Part shown: in pieces, positions 48,871 to 61,950 of the stretch
Layout of the letters: each line of letters opens with the position of its first letter
Numbering within the stretch: position 1 is the first letter of the stretch
Source of the DNA: Lycorma delicatula
Lineage: Eukaryota; Arthropoda; Insecta; Hemiptera; Fulgoridae
Assembly (NCBI RefSeq): GCF_047948215.1
Contig: NC_134460.1
Span: 130,502,824 to 130,566,823, forward strand
Length of the DNA: 64,000 nt
Direction of reading: 5' to 3'
Position numbers and translations under genes: made by a program
The notes under the pieces: generated by a model
Told to the model about the DNA's origin: nothing
The model's database searches: none
The model's input: only the letters and a program-made list of their open reading frames with translations

Positions 48871-51800
48871 CAAATGGCTGTATGGGAAAAATGAAAAGAA
48901 TATATTACTGGCTAATCGATCAATGGAATGAAATTTTCTCTGAACTTATTGACTTCATCTTCAATTATTATTAAATTTTAAGTTCTAAAATTAATTAATC
49001 TAAAAAATTATATGATTTATACAAATTAAATGTTTGCATAGATGAATTGTCCCCTCAGGTTTCAATATAAAGTTAGATTGATTTTTCTAATACATGTTTG
49101 GTAAATCCTTTTGTATACACATGTATGTACTGAAATAATAAAGTTATGAAATTTGTGAAATATATATGAAAACTTTTCTATTAATGGGTGTGTGTTATAA
49201 AGGGACAAATACGACTCATTTGGCTGTTTATTAGTTGAAACTTTTGCGCATTGAAATTCCGTATGAATTATTAATTTATATAAAATAAACAAAAAACCTA
49301 CACTCCATATTTATTTGGAAGTGCGTGTACACACACACGTGAGTACGGCACTTCCTATTTATAAATATTAGAATAAAAATTCACATTTCGACGCCAATTT
49401 TCATATACGTCAATAAATTTTATTCTTTTATGTTTCAAAAGTTTGTTTATTTTTGATAATTCTGCCTTTAATCATGTTGATGTCTTGCTTCTGTTTGTGC
49501 GCCAACCACATAAACGAATTTAAACATCATGGTGGGAAAAGGATATTGTGACGAGCCACTGCGCAACGCTGGGTGTGCGACACCTTGTTACTTTCATTAT
49601 GCTACATACAACGAAGCTTGACTACTTGAAAGAATGACATAGATGGCTGTTCAGAAATGAGTCATTCAAACATTAATAATACTGATATACTGAACCGTTT
49701 TTAAAAATTCACTTCAACGAACTATTTTTAAGTAATATCATTACCTGCGTCTCAGCCAGCTTTCGTTCTTCATTGGCTTCAAGTTATTTTCGTTCTGTAT
49801 TAAAAGTCTGATCCTCTTAATAATTTTAAGAGTATTTCTTAATAGTAAAATCTCAGTTTTTACATCAATTTCGATACACTTCATTTGAAGGCGAAAGTTA
49901 CAAAAATGTGACTGAAAAGCCTGAGCTAGCTTTAAATTTAAATCAAGCTACTTCGGTAAGGAGTGCTGAGTTTTTTCATACTGGCAGATGTGGTCTATGT
50001 CTAGATTATTTTATAAACCTCTTTATTGTTGACAGTACGTTCAAACAGTGAGTGTGATTTAAGTAATTTTTATTCACTTAGAATGCTTCATGTAAATAAG
50101 ATGTAGACAAAAACTAAATTTTGATTTTTGTTTTATAAGTATTTCGTTTTACTGGTAAATCTGTTCTTTATATTGTGTGAATCCATTATTTGTATACGTA
50201 TAATTTTACTTTCCTGGCATGATAGTTCTAGAGCTATGCTACAATAAAGAAAGTAAAGAAATCAGTCAAGAAATGGGTTATGGGTTTGTTTCATTTCCTA
50301 ACATTTCATGATCCAGCAACCCCAAAAAACATGTTTTGGTGTGTTTGAAGTTTAACCATTTTTGAATGGATAAACTGATTTCATGGATTTTGGCACAGAC
50401 TCATGTATATGGGGAAATTTGTTGGTATAAATTTCTGGTCAATATCAACACTGGGTGAGGTAGATGGTCTCTTTGGGATCAATTTTCTCAAAATTTTGCC
50501 AACATAACACCACTAAGTTCAGTACATGCATACGTGCTTATCTTATCACTTAAAAAAAATCTGCCCCCAAATTCTCTCCCTCCTTCAAAAATAAAAAAAA
50601 AAATTTGTACTTATTGCATATTTATCACTATTTTTTTAGAAATATATTCCTAAGTATAGGAAAATGCAAGCGACAAAATAAAATAATAATTTGGGAACAG
50701 TATTGAAGGTGGGGAAACTGATCAAAATTTTTAATAATAATATTACAATAAAATTTCATCATAATTCACTCCCACCCCAAAAATATAAATCTTAGGTAAC
50801 TTTTTTAATGTAGAAAACTTAAAAAAATCTGAGAACTGATTTTAGGGATGGGAGAGTAGAAAAAATTAAAAAATGTCAATTTTATTAAATTTTTTAAACT
50901 TGTTGCATGTATCCAATACATAACTTATATAAAAAACCAATACCAGAAAAGCATAACAACTTTCCAGTGTAGTTGTCACCATAAGCAGCAAGTGTTATGA
51001 ATTTCATTAGATGATTTGTTTGTTTATTAGTGTTCTATTGTAAAATAGACTTCAATGAAATATTCCATTTTATGTAGTTCATCCTGATAATCTTTTAGTG
51101 AGATTTGTTTTGAATTATAAACCTCTATGAGTAATTGTAGTGGTACACATGTATTTTGGGTGTTCCAGTTTTATGGATGAAAGGGAACAGTTTCCTATGT
51201 TTATAGTAATGATGATGAAGTTTGAAAATGTATTTTTGAAAAACAGGAATTTTTTATGTTAACACAGTGTTGAAGCAAATAATCTCAAAAGCTGGCTTAT
51301 ATAAAAAAGTTTAATTATTAGTTTCTTTTATTTATTTTTTATATATTTTATTACTGATATGTATTATTTATCCAAATACAGTAATGCTGCATTTATTAAG
51401 TATATTGCTTATTTAAATATATTATAATAATTAATTATTGACATTCTATAATTATGATTTGCTAATTTTGTTATACTTTACATTGAGAAACTGTACTTAA
51501 TTTTCCTCTCATTTTTTTCAATTTATAATAGTTATTGTAGTTGAAAGTGTAAGTTTTTATCGTATTTATTTTTACTTCTGGAAGTTAAGATTTGCACCTT
51601 TTGTATAATGAAAGTTAAAAAATAAAATTGCTGTATATTTTCTAAATAAAAAATAAACAAAATTTTACATTAAAAAAAAAATAACCTACTTGAGTATGGT
51701 TTTAAAGACTGAAGATTGTTGCAAATCAAATGAAAATATTTTGAAGTAACCAAATTAATTTGCATTACTTACCATTATTGACAATTACAGAAAATGTTTA

Positions 51801-52416
51801 TTATGTGCAATGTTACTACTCTGTACAGTGTGATTCTGAAAAGTTCATATTGCAGAGGATAATTAAAACAGTTGTACATAAGTGTCAGTTTAGGTAGATT
51901 TTCTTTAAATTTTAAAACTAAGTTGGCATTCATATGTTGAGATTTTTAGATCCAAAGACATATGCTCTTGATTATCATTTGGTGCTGAAGTTACATATGG
52001 TTCTACAAAATTTACTGGTGTGTTTGAAGATTTTTTTATAATGTATAGTGATCTCATTCCCATATCACATTCAAGAGTGATATGTAAACAAACTAAGACA
52101 AACTCTCCCGTTTCATATGTTCTGTAATTAATAACCATAAAAAATACATGGTAGAAACTCTATCTACCCTTACAGTCCCTCCATATTAAGAGTTTTGAAG
52201 GCATAAAATGAACAGATTAAAGAAAATAAAAGTTAAAGAATAAAAATTAAAATGCAATTTGTCATTTTTATATTGTTCTTTTTCTTTATATTTGTAATCT
52301 TAAATTTTCATAGATACAATTGAAAACCTTATCTCTATTTCATATACCTCTAAAAAGAAATAAAATGGCAATATTTTATAATAAAAAGCATTAAAACCCA
52401 TACAAATCATGAAACC
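48871..52416. other. Intergenic, little recognised
   Basis: Includes an inverted repeat GGAAGTGC / GCACTTCC at 49,317-49,355 around GTGTACACACACACGTGAGT. A repeat-like stretch at about 50.2-50.6 kb (GGATAAACTGATTTCATGGA) has no defined ends. No coding exon was found. Confidence 0.35.
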
Positions 52417-52473
52417 TCAAACACAATTTTTCTTAGGTGGAAGATGAGAAATATTCTTCAATTCTTCAGGTTT
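52417..52473 (-). CDS. Gene 2, terminal exon
   Basis: 57 nt after the acceptor TTTATTTCAG. It codes KPEELKNISHLPPKKNCV and TGA. The first 15 nt are nearly identical to the terminal exon of gene 1, and the 3' part has diverged. Confidence 0.82.
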   Translation of the reverse strand, partial: KPEELKNISHLPPKKNCV

Positions 52474-55400
52474 CTGAAATAAAAATATGTAATTTCATAT
52501 TAATTAAGGATAAGAGAGGAAACATTAAACGCAATAGGTACAGAATGACATGTATGTGCTCCTTCTATAGAGCATACAAGGTCATGATCTAGTTCATGAA
52601 TAGATCATCATCAAGGTCATGAATTGGTGAGGGTGTTCATGTGTCAGTCAGAAGCAAACAGATGCATCATGTATTATAACAAATGAAAGAGGCTTATCAT
52701 TACTATCACTCATCATTGGAGTGGAAAGACTTGATGAAATAATTTATGAAAAAATTTATTCGTTTCATTAGTTAAAGAATGTTACTTTATTAACTGTATA
52801 ACTCCAAACTGAATTTGTAATTAACTTAGAAATAATTCTAGCTACCTTAAAAAAGCTTCTGTATAATTAGAATGCCATATAGTATTCAGAAGGAATGTGT
52901 TGCTATTTGAAAAATGAAAGAGATAGACAACATAAAGCAGCAAAAGTAAGCTAATTGATAATGGAAAAATAGAGAATTTTGAAGATACTGTTAAAAGCAA
53001 AATCATTGGTTGAAAGTAAGAGAGAGCTGATATTTGCAATAAGTAAAATATATGGACTGTAAATACATTGTGTTATGTTGAAGGAGGAGAAAAACAATAT
53101 TTAGCTAAAATTGTTTGGAGAGAAAATTACATATGGGTTGAAAAGGAATACTGAGACAAAAGGACTGAAACTTGAATCCTAGCATCCTAACATGAATCGT
53201 AACACCAAAGGAAACTTTTCTTCACTCACCCCTATGAGGTTGAAAACTAATTATTCTAAACCAGCATCCATTACTCTAATTCCGGTCAAATTTTCCTAGA
53301 ATGTTTAGTTTAATTACATTAATAATGTGCATAATCTTAAGCTTAGGAATTTCCAAGAGAGAGTTAAGTGGACTAAATTTATATTTTCTAAACATATGTA
53401 CTTCTTGTAGCAGAAACTTGAAATTCAGCACATTTGATAACTCTGATATATTGTGACACACCTCAGGAACCATTCTCCTTAAAAGGTGGAGTTGGATTAT
53501 TATGTACTTCATATTTTGTTGATAAAAACTACGATGTGGCTCTCAAAGTAATTCAATAAGATGTTGAAAAAGATTTGGACTACCGTACCTAACCACTCCT
53601 GAAATGGTTGTTAGTAGTCATACAAGAGAACTAAATGGTAATTATTTTAATCAATTTCTTTATAATTCTTACTGGAGGATGAGTCAATTTATTAAGAGAT
53701 TGAAACCCAGAAAATTAATTAATTCAGAAGCTACATAAGATTCTAAATTGTGATAAAGCATTAAAAGTTTACAGTCTAATTCCATGCAGTAGATCTTTTG
53801 AAGGCTAACAAACAAAGAGATTATTACCAAAAAAGAAACACTCTGTTGCAGTGAGCAAATTATGAAACACAAATATTTAATTACGATTTATTTTATATTT
53901 ATTTAATGGCTATGATATTTTTCCACTGGCAATATTTTGAATTTATTCCATAGCCTTTCATACATTAATGTCAGGAGCACTGCTGTTGAAATTAACAGTG
54001 AATGACATATTTGTGTATAAAAATAACCTTAAAAAAGTTACCAGTTAAACATACTTTGATTGTGTGTTTGTGTTGACAGTATATGATCGTCTTAGGGAAA
54101 CTGTTAAAAACATTAATGTACCATATATAGTTCTTAACAGTCATTACAAAAGCTTCCGGAAGATTGGTACTACATAAAATGTATTGAGGTCAAACAGTGC
54201 TCACTGAAGGTGAAGATGTAATCATTATTGATAAATTAGTTTTTTGTTAGGGGTAGAGTTACCCATTTGATATTTTTACAATAAGATAATTTATTAAAGG
54301 GTATTTATATCACAGAGAAACTTTGTTTAAAAATTCAAGAATAACATTTCTCTTTTCGATTTAGCTGGGAGTTTGTAAACAGGCTCAAAGATGCTTTATC
54401 ACATAGAATCTGCTAATCTGCTAAAATAAAAAGAGATGTCATGCATAAGTATTTCCTAAAACAATTAATAAATATTTTAATCATTTAAAGGAAACAGTTC
54501 AAATAGTTCCTTTCTGAAATGTCACAAACTATAACAAGACTAGCTTAAGTGCAACCTGGGATGCTAAAAAGTGATTGTTACATGCAGCAGAAAATAACCT
54601 GAGGAAGTCACGAATTCCTCAAATATCAATATGTTTGCAGTTCCTGCTGATGGGACTACAGTGCCACATAACACTGTATTAAATTTAAAGAACTGTATTA
54701 AATTTAAAGAAGTCATAGATAGAAAACAGTCCTCCCAAGATGCAATTGTATCCTCTCGTTTATTTGACAATATCAATTTTTTAAAATTGGGTACAGACTG
54801 CACGGCCAACTGTCGCCTTACACCCTTCGGCTACACAAACTTCATAACTGCGTTTTCTTCTTCATAAGAAGATTTTGTTAAGATGATCAACTTAAGCCTT
54901 CATCTTTCAATAAAATTAGCAAGATTATGCTCAGAAAGAGACTTTCTTTAATACTTTTGCCTTCACATTCAATGCAGCTTCTCAATGTAGTGTTGGACCT
55001 ATGAAGAAAGCCTGCAGAGAAATCCTACTCAAATTGAAGATAGTACTAGGACATTTTATTCTGTTTATTTTAGAATAACTTACTAATATTTTATTGTATT
55101 TATTTTAGAAGAAAATGTTGTACCTAAATGAATCCTCCCTTGCTTTTTGAAAAACTTATGAAAGGTTTGGTTTAGAAAAACTGTGTAGAAAATGTCAAAG
55201 CTGGATTTAAAAATGCAGAATATTATTTTCTGGGATTCCACTGAATTCCATCAAAGTATTGGATTTATCATAAACTCCACACACAGGTCCTAATAATAAT
55301 AAGAGTAACCATAACCAGGCTGTCTGTTCTGACACATTCATTTTTGGAAGCTTTGCTGTTAGAATGCAATACAGAGAGGAACCAATTGTTCTCTAAAGGA

Positions 55401-58400
55401 AGAAGATTTGAACATTCCACTTGGTAAAATTATAATTACAGATGACTTTTGTGATGATTATACAGAGATAAATGATGAAGGTGTAATCTCAGAGTGATTT
55501 TATGTTCTGATACTTCATAAAAAGAGTTTGGCAAAGAAAACAGCAGTAGACTGGTTAATTCTTGGGTAATTAATTAACATGCCTGAACTTTCAGTTCTTA
55601 AAGTTAGTGAATGAGTGATAGCTGTCTTCTATGCTGATGAAAAAGTAGCAACAAGCAGCAAAATAGCACTTAATTTTACAGGAAAATCACTAAAATCAAC
55701 CAGAATGAGGGACAATTTACAGCTAAATTTGTAAGGTCTAAAGCAAATAGAAATCGCAATGGCTAAATATTTGGGTTTCCTGAAATTGAAGATGGTGAGA
55801 TGATTTCAAAATAAACTAAAGTTTTGAAGAAGTTTGAAGCTCTCATAGATAAATTTTATATTTCTATTTTCTTACAGAGAAGGCAAGCAGAACAAAAAAC
55901 ATATATACCAGTGAAGATGTAAACACATGCTAGAAAATATTATGATAAAATAAACAAGAATGAAGAATAAACAAATAATTCTAACAAAGTAATTGGTAAT
56001 GTATGTTAAATTTACATCCAGATATTGTAAACTCATATGAAACATGAAGAAAGTCCCATATGAATAAAAAGAGTAACTATGGAAAACTATGCACCCATGC
56101 ATGATCGAAGTAAATCTTGAACAGAATAAGCATAATTCTCTGGTAACTGTTTATATTTAACTAACACATAGAACTGAAAATAAGATCATTTGGCATAGAT
56201 GCTAATTAAAAATTATGAAAATGTATGTTTGGAATTTTCCTTTTAACCATCCTTAAAGTATTAAACCAGTAAAAGTGGTTTTGCACTTCTAATTTGTGTA
56301 TTGAGAGTCCTGTAAACATTAAATATAAGTATCATGCAAGAAACAAGACCTTGACATTAGATAACTATTCATTAGCTCTGTTCATAGATCTGAATTTGCT
56401 GTATAAACTGTGTAATTTACAGAAATAAAGTAGTCTTTAAAACTGAATAGGATAAAGAAATATAATAGAGGGGGCATAAAGATTCTACATTTGCCCTCGC
56501 TAAGAACAGGTATTTCATTAGTTTCTATTGAATAAAACTGAACGTGTGAATGCATGTACTGTTAACTTCTTAATTACTTAATTAATTGACACAGAATCTG
56601 ATACAGCTGTATAATATGAATAATTTACTTCAAATAAATAATTTATTTTGTGAATAATTTATTTTGGATTGTAAAACAGGGTTCTGTTAGAATAAAAAAA
56701 ATCCAGAAAAACTGCTGGTGCTTCTTTTGTTGACATAATGCTTGGTTTGGATAGGAGTGAAATCCAATTTTTGCTGCAGATGACGTGAGACCAAACACAG
56801 ATCTGAGTGAGAATTGCTTACAACTTCCTTACGAACCAAGCACAATGATGACACACCCTACAACTAAGTATTGGTTTCCTTTCCATCTCTCTTGAAACAT
56901 GTTTTAGTTTCTTATTAGAATATGACTGTATTCCATCAAATAGTTGTTAGAGAGTTCTTGGAAATTTATTTTACTGTGTTGCTATATAATATTTACCGCT
57001 ATTGAATGTTTACATTTTTTATTTGAATGTGAAAAGTAAAGTAATTTTTATAAAAAATGTAATGATATCTCCAACAAAGTGAAAATTTATTGGTAAAATA
57101 AATCCAAGGGCAATGAGGATGAAATAAAAAGATTGATGGAAATGTCTTAGTACAAAGCACATCTATTTTCTAAGTTAAAAGATTTTTAACATAAAAGTCA
57201 GTGATGAATGGACTTCAAGCTTATTGCCATAAATACACCCTAGCCATGCAAGATTAGCAATAAGCTAAATAATACTCCAGTTTCTATTTTACAAAATGTG
57301 TTGTATCTTTAGAGAAAATTAAATAACCCAGTGGTGCAAACTGGTATGTTTTTGGGAAAAGTAGTAATGCCTAGACATACTACACACTTTCAATACATGC
57401 CAAAATATTATCAGGACTTGAGTACAAGTGTACCTAGGTATTATTAACAGTTTCTTTTTTCAATGAACTCCAAGATTCAGTGAAAGGTAATACTACCATG
57501 CCTGCATTTAAACTATGATAATACTGGCTTCTTTCATGACTCAGGTAAATTTAAACTCATTTTTAAAAACAGGCTGCAAGTTTATTAAGCACATATTGAA
57601 TCAAGCATATCTCTCATGTTTATAGCAACTGCTTATGGGAGGATGTTGCAGCATTATGTAATTTACAAGGCTACATAATTATATGACTTGTGGACTGAAG
57701 GTGGGGTTCCAGGTAGTTGCTAAAACCACTTATATCTGGATGGATGGGAATTGCTTTTTGGACTGGTGCCAGAGAGTTGTTCTGCCATACTGTCACTAAT
57801 TTGAGGGGAAGAAACTAACAGTTGGAAAACCTAAGTTATCACTTATTTCAATCAGTCAAGATGTGTAAAGAAAATTAAATCAAAGTAAAATAGTTTATTA
57901 GTAATTGAAAAAAAAAAACAGTCGTCTTATTGAGCCAAGGTATTCGAAGACAATGTTATTAACTATTATCATAGATAGACATAATGCAACCTAAATTGAG
58001 CTTTAGAACAAAGTACAAAGGCAACAAAAAAGTTAATTTTCTTGATCTCAACTCACAAAAATTAACCGACAGAAACACATTTTCAAAATGTACAGAAAAT
58101 AAGTAATGATAGACACTTTCATTTCACATAACAGTAACTTCACATAAAGTATCTGGTTTTAGAAGTACGATCTATAGACTACTCAATTCACACATCACCT
58201 GACAACCATATAGAAGAACTCAACACCTAGTATACAAAAATGAATATAATAACATAATCATTTACAAAGTTTAAAAAAAAAAATAAAAACAAAAAAAATC
58301 ATAATCATAATAATAAAAAATACATAGAGAACTTGAAGAAAATAGCTTGTAAATTTTTAAAAGATCTGGTTACAATGTAGCCTTCAAACAAATAAACAAA

Positions 58401-61400
58401 TCATTATACACAGAATATGATCAACAACTAAGCATTATGCCCATGAAATATTAAAAAAAACTGTACTAATTGCACAATATTCTACATTGGTCAAGTGGTA
58501 TGCAATTTTAATCAAAGATACAATGAATTCTGTGAATACTACTCAACACAGAGTCAACATCTGCAAACCACCACAGACACAAATAAAAAATCCATCTACA
58601 ATGACAATAATCTCAATATTCTATACTTATTAAAAAGAAACCAAATCTTAACATACCTGAAGTTTATGAAATATATAAATAAATATAACACACACCAAAA
58701 ATATAAAAATTACTAAATTTATGTATTCATACCACACACTCTTCAGCTACATTCTAAATATTGGTTTGCATAATTAAAAAAGAACTGCTTGCAAAAACAT
58801 CAGCTAATGTCAGTGTGATAACACAAAGGGTGATCGCAAAGAAAACATTTTAAAGTAAAGGAATATTTGATTGCACAATCTGTTCTGCTTTGTTATTGGA
58901 ATAAATACAAATTTTATACTGAAAGCAGTTAGGAATTAAATTATAGGAATTAGTAAATAGCATAAGTAAACAAATAATTACAAAGAATCATTTCAACGTA
59001 AGAGAATAGAGTTGTTTACATAAATAAAGTAGTCATTAGACTAAATAAAATAGTCAATATATTTGAGAAACTAGTAACAAGTTCCCTATTTAAAAAATGA
59101 TCAGTGGCTACAAAAATAGTCAACCCAACATACTGATATCAAATCACAGTGCCTTCTTACACCTTATTGAATCTCCAACACAATGCATTCAACAAATCTA
59201 CTGTACTTAAGATCTTACTACAGAATGGTTAATAAGTGATCTAGATATGAATATATGACTGTGATATATGATACAAACCTATATGATACAAATATGCTAC
59301 TCATCACTTAGGCTTCTTTTAGCCCAGGAATAATTTAACAATATTCAGTTTAAATTTTTATCTCACAGCATGTTCTTATTTACATAATACATTTTACTGC
59401 TGCAGTATGAAAATGTTTGTTAAAATAGTGTCTGCTTTTGTACAATCAGATGACATATTTTAATTATTTTGGTTACTAATCCATACCATTTGATAATTAA
59501 TATTTCTTGAATTAACAATTCCTCTTTATTTTTTTATACTCTACACTAGTAAGTTAACCTCTTTTAAATTAACAGATTTTTTAAATTCCTTTTCATTTTA
59601 TATTTATTTCTTAAAATAGTTATTTTTCATTCAAATGTTGTAGATACATATTATATGGTGAGGTTGATAGTAACAAAAAATTAAAGACTTAACAAAAAAC
59701 ATTTTTTTAAAGCAAATATTTTTATTGCAGAAAATGGAGCTAATTAAAATTTAAAGAAGGTTCCTCTGATAAAATATCTTTTTCTACAAAGAAATAAAAA
59801 GAAAACCTTACTTTGAAGCCAATTTTTTGTCAATGTTCTCCATCCAACGCTTCTTTCTAAATCTGGAAATAAAACGCTGTGTAGAAAGAGTTCTCAGAAT
59901 ATTTAATCCATTGTTTTATTAAAAAAAAACTCTCACTTTAAAATATATAAAACAATACTCACCCTATCAGTAAACTGATTAACACCTTGTATATAAGAAG
60001 TTTTTCCTTCACTATATAATTTATTGTGTTTTTTTATTTCTTCAACTTTTTTATTAAAAATTTTATGACGTTCAGCATCCTCTTCTGGTGTATAATGTTT
60101 ATTATATTTTTTCTGAAAAAAAATTAAATGCATTAAACATACATAAATATTCTGTTAAATATAGAAGTACATATAATTAATTATATTTATTTATAACTTT
60201 TTTCATTAATATATATTTATAAAAGATATAATAAATGTTAAAATTTCTTCTTTAATGTTTTTCTTTGATCATTTTATCTTTTTTTATGGATCTACAAAAA
60301 TGTTATTTGAAAATAATTTTCAAATATCTTACAAAATAAATATAAATATATAATAATGATAAATCATATATGATATATGCATTTACATTGTTTACTATGT
60401 TTATGTATAGTTCTTATTTACAGGCGCTAAACAATGATTATCAGCCCAGTTAAGTAACTTGAAAACTAGTTCTGACTTTTTAAAGGGACCTCATAAGATG
60501 ATATTATATTTGTGGTGGGAATATATTTAGTCATAATAAATTAAAATTTTATAATGTTAGCAAGCTTATCAATTTATTAAGATATATTAAAGCAAAACAA
60601 TTGGCTTGATTTCGTTGCAGTTTGATCATCCCACAAAAATCTGTCATTTAACGACCAGAAATTTCAAACTACGGGAAACAGATATACCACCACTATGATT
60701 AATAGTAATTTTAACAACATGATTATCAATATTATATATACCCAAGAACCACAATGCAACTATTTTATCCATATTCAAAATTGAATAGTTACAATCAAAC
60801 CAGTGAATAATTTTTTAAAGATAAATTTTTTTAACTGGCTTCAACACAATGCATCTTCAAAATAATTTAAAAGTTATGTTTTTTGATGAGAGCATTTATT
60901 TTTACACCATTCCTTACAAACGAATATGTTGTTATACCTTATATTAGACCATGACATCATTTTTTATAAACAAACATTTTTTATGTGTTACTTTTTTATT
61001 TTTCTGCAAAATACTTTTCACTGCTATTATAAGGAACACAAAATTTTAATTAAGTGTTCCCACTTACAAGTTTCCAAGAGAATTTATTAAAATTTTATCC
61101 TATTGATTGCACCTAAATGTAAGTTGGTTAAACCATAAAGACTTAAGATAAAGATGATGTTTAACCCCCCTGATTTCACAATCTTAGAGTTAAATGTATT
61201 CTTCAGATTATGTTAATGATTTATTATAATAATGACTTATTTACAAATCAAGAGTATAAATTAAACATGAATATGAATTTTTAGAGCTGTTTCTGGAATT
61301 ATTATACCATACAATTATTGAAAGTCTGTGACATTTTACATTTACCAACTGGTTTAGGTTTAAAGAAATTAAACACAGAATTTATCTACAAATTGCTAAA

Positions 61401-61582
61401 AAAAAAAATATTTTTAAAAAACTTACTTTGTAATTCTCCCAGTTATATTCTGATTCATCTGGAAGTTTTTCTTTACATAAATTGCCACATCTTTCTAAAG
61501 GGGAAGCTATTAATATTGTTAAATTAGACATCTGATAATAAATACAAGATATAAGTATAAAAAAATAATACATTTCTGACAT
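52417..61582 (-). CDS. Stand-alone I29 cathepsin propeptide inhibitor with predicted signal peptide (gene 2, three coding exons)
   Basis: Paralogue of gene 1 with the same predicted role, inhibition of C1A cysteine proteases. The model joins 61582-61427, 60112-59963 and 52473-52417, about 120 residues. Seen: leader MSEMYYFFILISCIYYQ, acidic linker, PDESEYNWENYK, the central exon starting KKYNKHYTPEEDAERHKIF, the GNFD motif as GVNQFTD, and the C-terminus KPEELKNISHLPPKKNCV then TGA. The first Asn of ERFNIN is Lys here (F-N-K-K), and the tail gains a Cys. All junctions are phase 0 and match gene 1 codon for codon. The start is uncertain: two in-frame ATGs (61582 and 61573) precede the hydrophobic stretch, and an upstream non-coding exon is possible. 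The 7.49-kb last intron holds a Penelope relic and a jerky-like relic. No AATAAA is seen just past the stop. Confidence 0.78.
54610..55900 (+). pseudogene. Jerky/pogo-type DDE transposase relic
   Basis: The plus strand carries FNAASQCSVGPMKKACREIL then KLK (about 54.97-55.04 kb), after an F-x-C-L-P-P-N-x-T-type slot. Then comes ILPCFLKNL and, one frame over, NVKAGFKNAEYYFLGF (about 55.19-55.24 kb). This matches the RPMKxAWRxIL-WK, FPxLLKxL and NLKSGFKxCGIxP order of jerky-like DDE proteins. A later AKYLGFLKLK / GFPEIEDGEMI zone fits their C-terminus. Heavily broken; in the last intron of gene 2, antisense to it. Confidence 0.5.
57940..58730 (+). mobile_element. Penelope-like element relic (RT end and GIY-YIG remnant)
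   Basis: The plus strand gives ELSFRTKYKGNKKVNFLDLN (the FLDL motif of Penelope RTs) near 58.0 kb, then a broken connector. A readable frame from about 58,449 reads KKNCTNCTIFYIGQVVCNFN then QRYNEF, the C-x-x-C-x-x-x-YIG-Q-x-x-x-x-F-x-x-R arrangement of the Penelope GIY-YIG endonuclease. A TYLKFMKYINKYNTHQK tail follows. The catalytic Arg position is Gln/Val-altered and stops interrupt the RT. It lies in the last intron of gene 2. Confidence 0.65.
59963..60112 (-). CDS. Gene 2, central I29 exon
   Basis: 150 nt, phase 0 at both ends, donor AGG|GTGAGT. It codes KKYNKHYTPEEDAER through GVNQFTDR. ERFNIN is intact except for Asn to Lys at the first N. Confidence 0.9.
61427..61582 (-). CDS. Gene 2, exon coding the leader and start of the I29 domain
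   Basis: Codes the leader, then IASPLERCGNLCKEK and PDESEYNWENYK, with donor AAA|GTAAGT. The site aligned with the gene 1 acceptor AG reads AT here. A different AG sits five bases further on, and an ATG replaces the Lys codon before YYFF, so the start arrangement has changed between paralogues. Confidence 0.72.
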
Positions 61583-61842
61583 AGGTGAAACAAAAGAAAA
61601 TATCTTCAATCTTAAATATTATAATCACAATATTTAATGATAACGTAATAATTGAGTACTGCATAATTTACAATGAATATTATGTTACATTTTCCTCAAA
61701 ATATTTTTCTTTATTATTGTAAAGAATTCAAAATTATGTAAGAGATATTTTATATTTTATAATTGTTAATTTATTCCTAAATTACAATCAGAATCACTAT
61801 TTTTTAATTAACTAAAAGAGAAATACTTTTGCAAGCTTTACA

Positions 61843-61945
61843 CTGTAATTCTTCCAGCTACAATCTGACTCGTCAGGATGTTTTAATTCTAATGAAATGT
61901 CACATTTTTCTAAGGATGAATGTAAACACAAAAAATTAGTTTTCT
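61843..61945 (-). pseudogene. Decayed third copy of the I29 leader/first exon
   Basis: In the homologous frame the minus strand reads S-S-L-E-K-C, then ELKHPDESDCSWKNYS. This aligns with IASPLERC and EKLPDESEYNWENYK of gene 2, which starts only about 260 bp downstream. A GT donor (AGT|GTAAAG) is kept at the same codon and in phase 0. Upstream the frame meets TAG, no Met leader is present, and no matching central or terminal exon was found. Most likely a partial tandem duplication. Use as an alternative exon of gene 2, after the AG at the end of CTTTTAG, cannot be excluded. Confidence 0.6.
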
Positions 61946-61950
61946 AAAAG

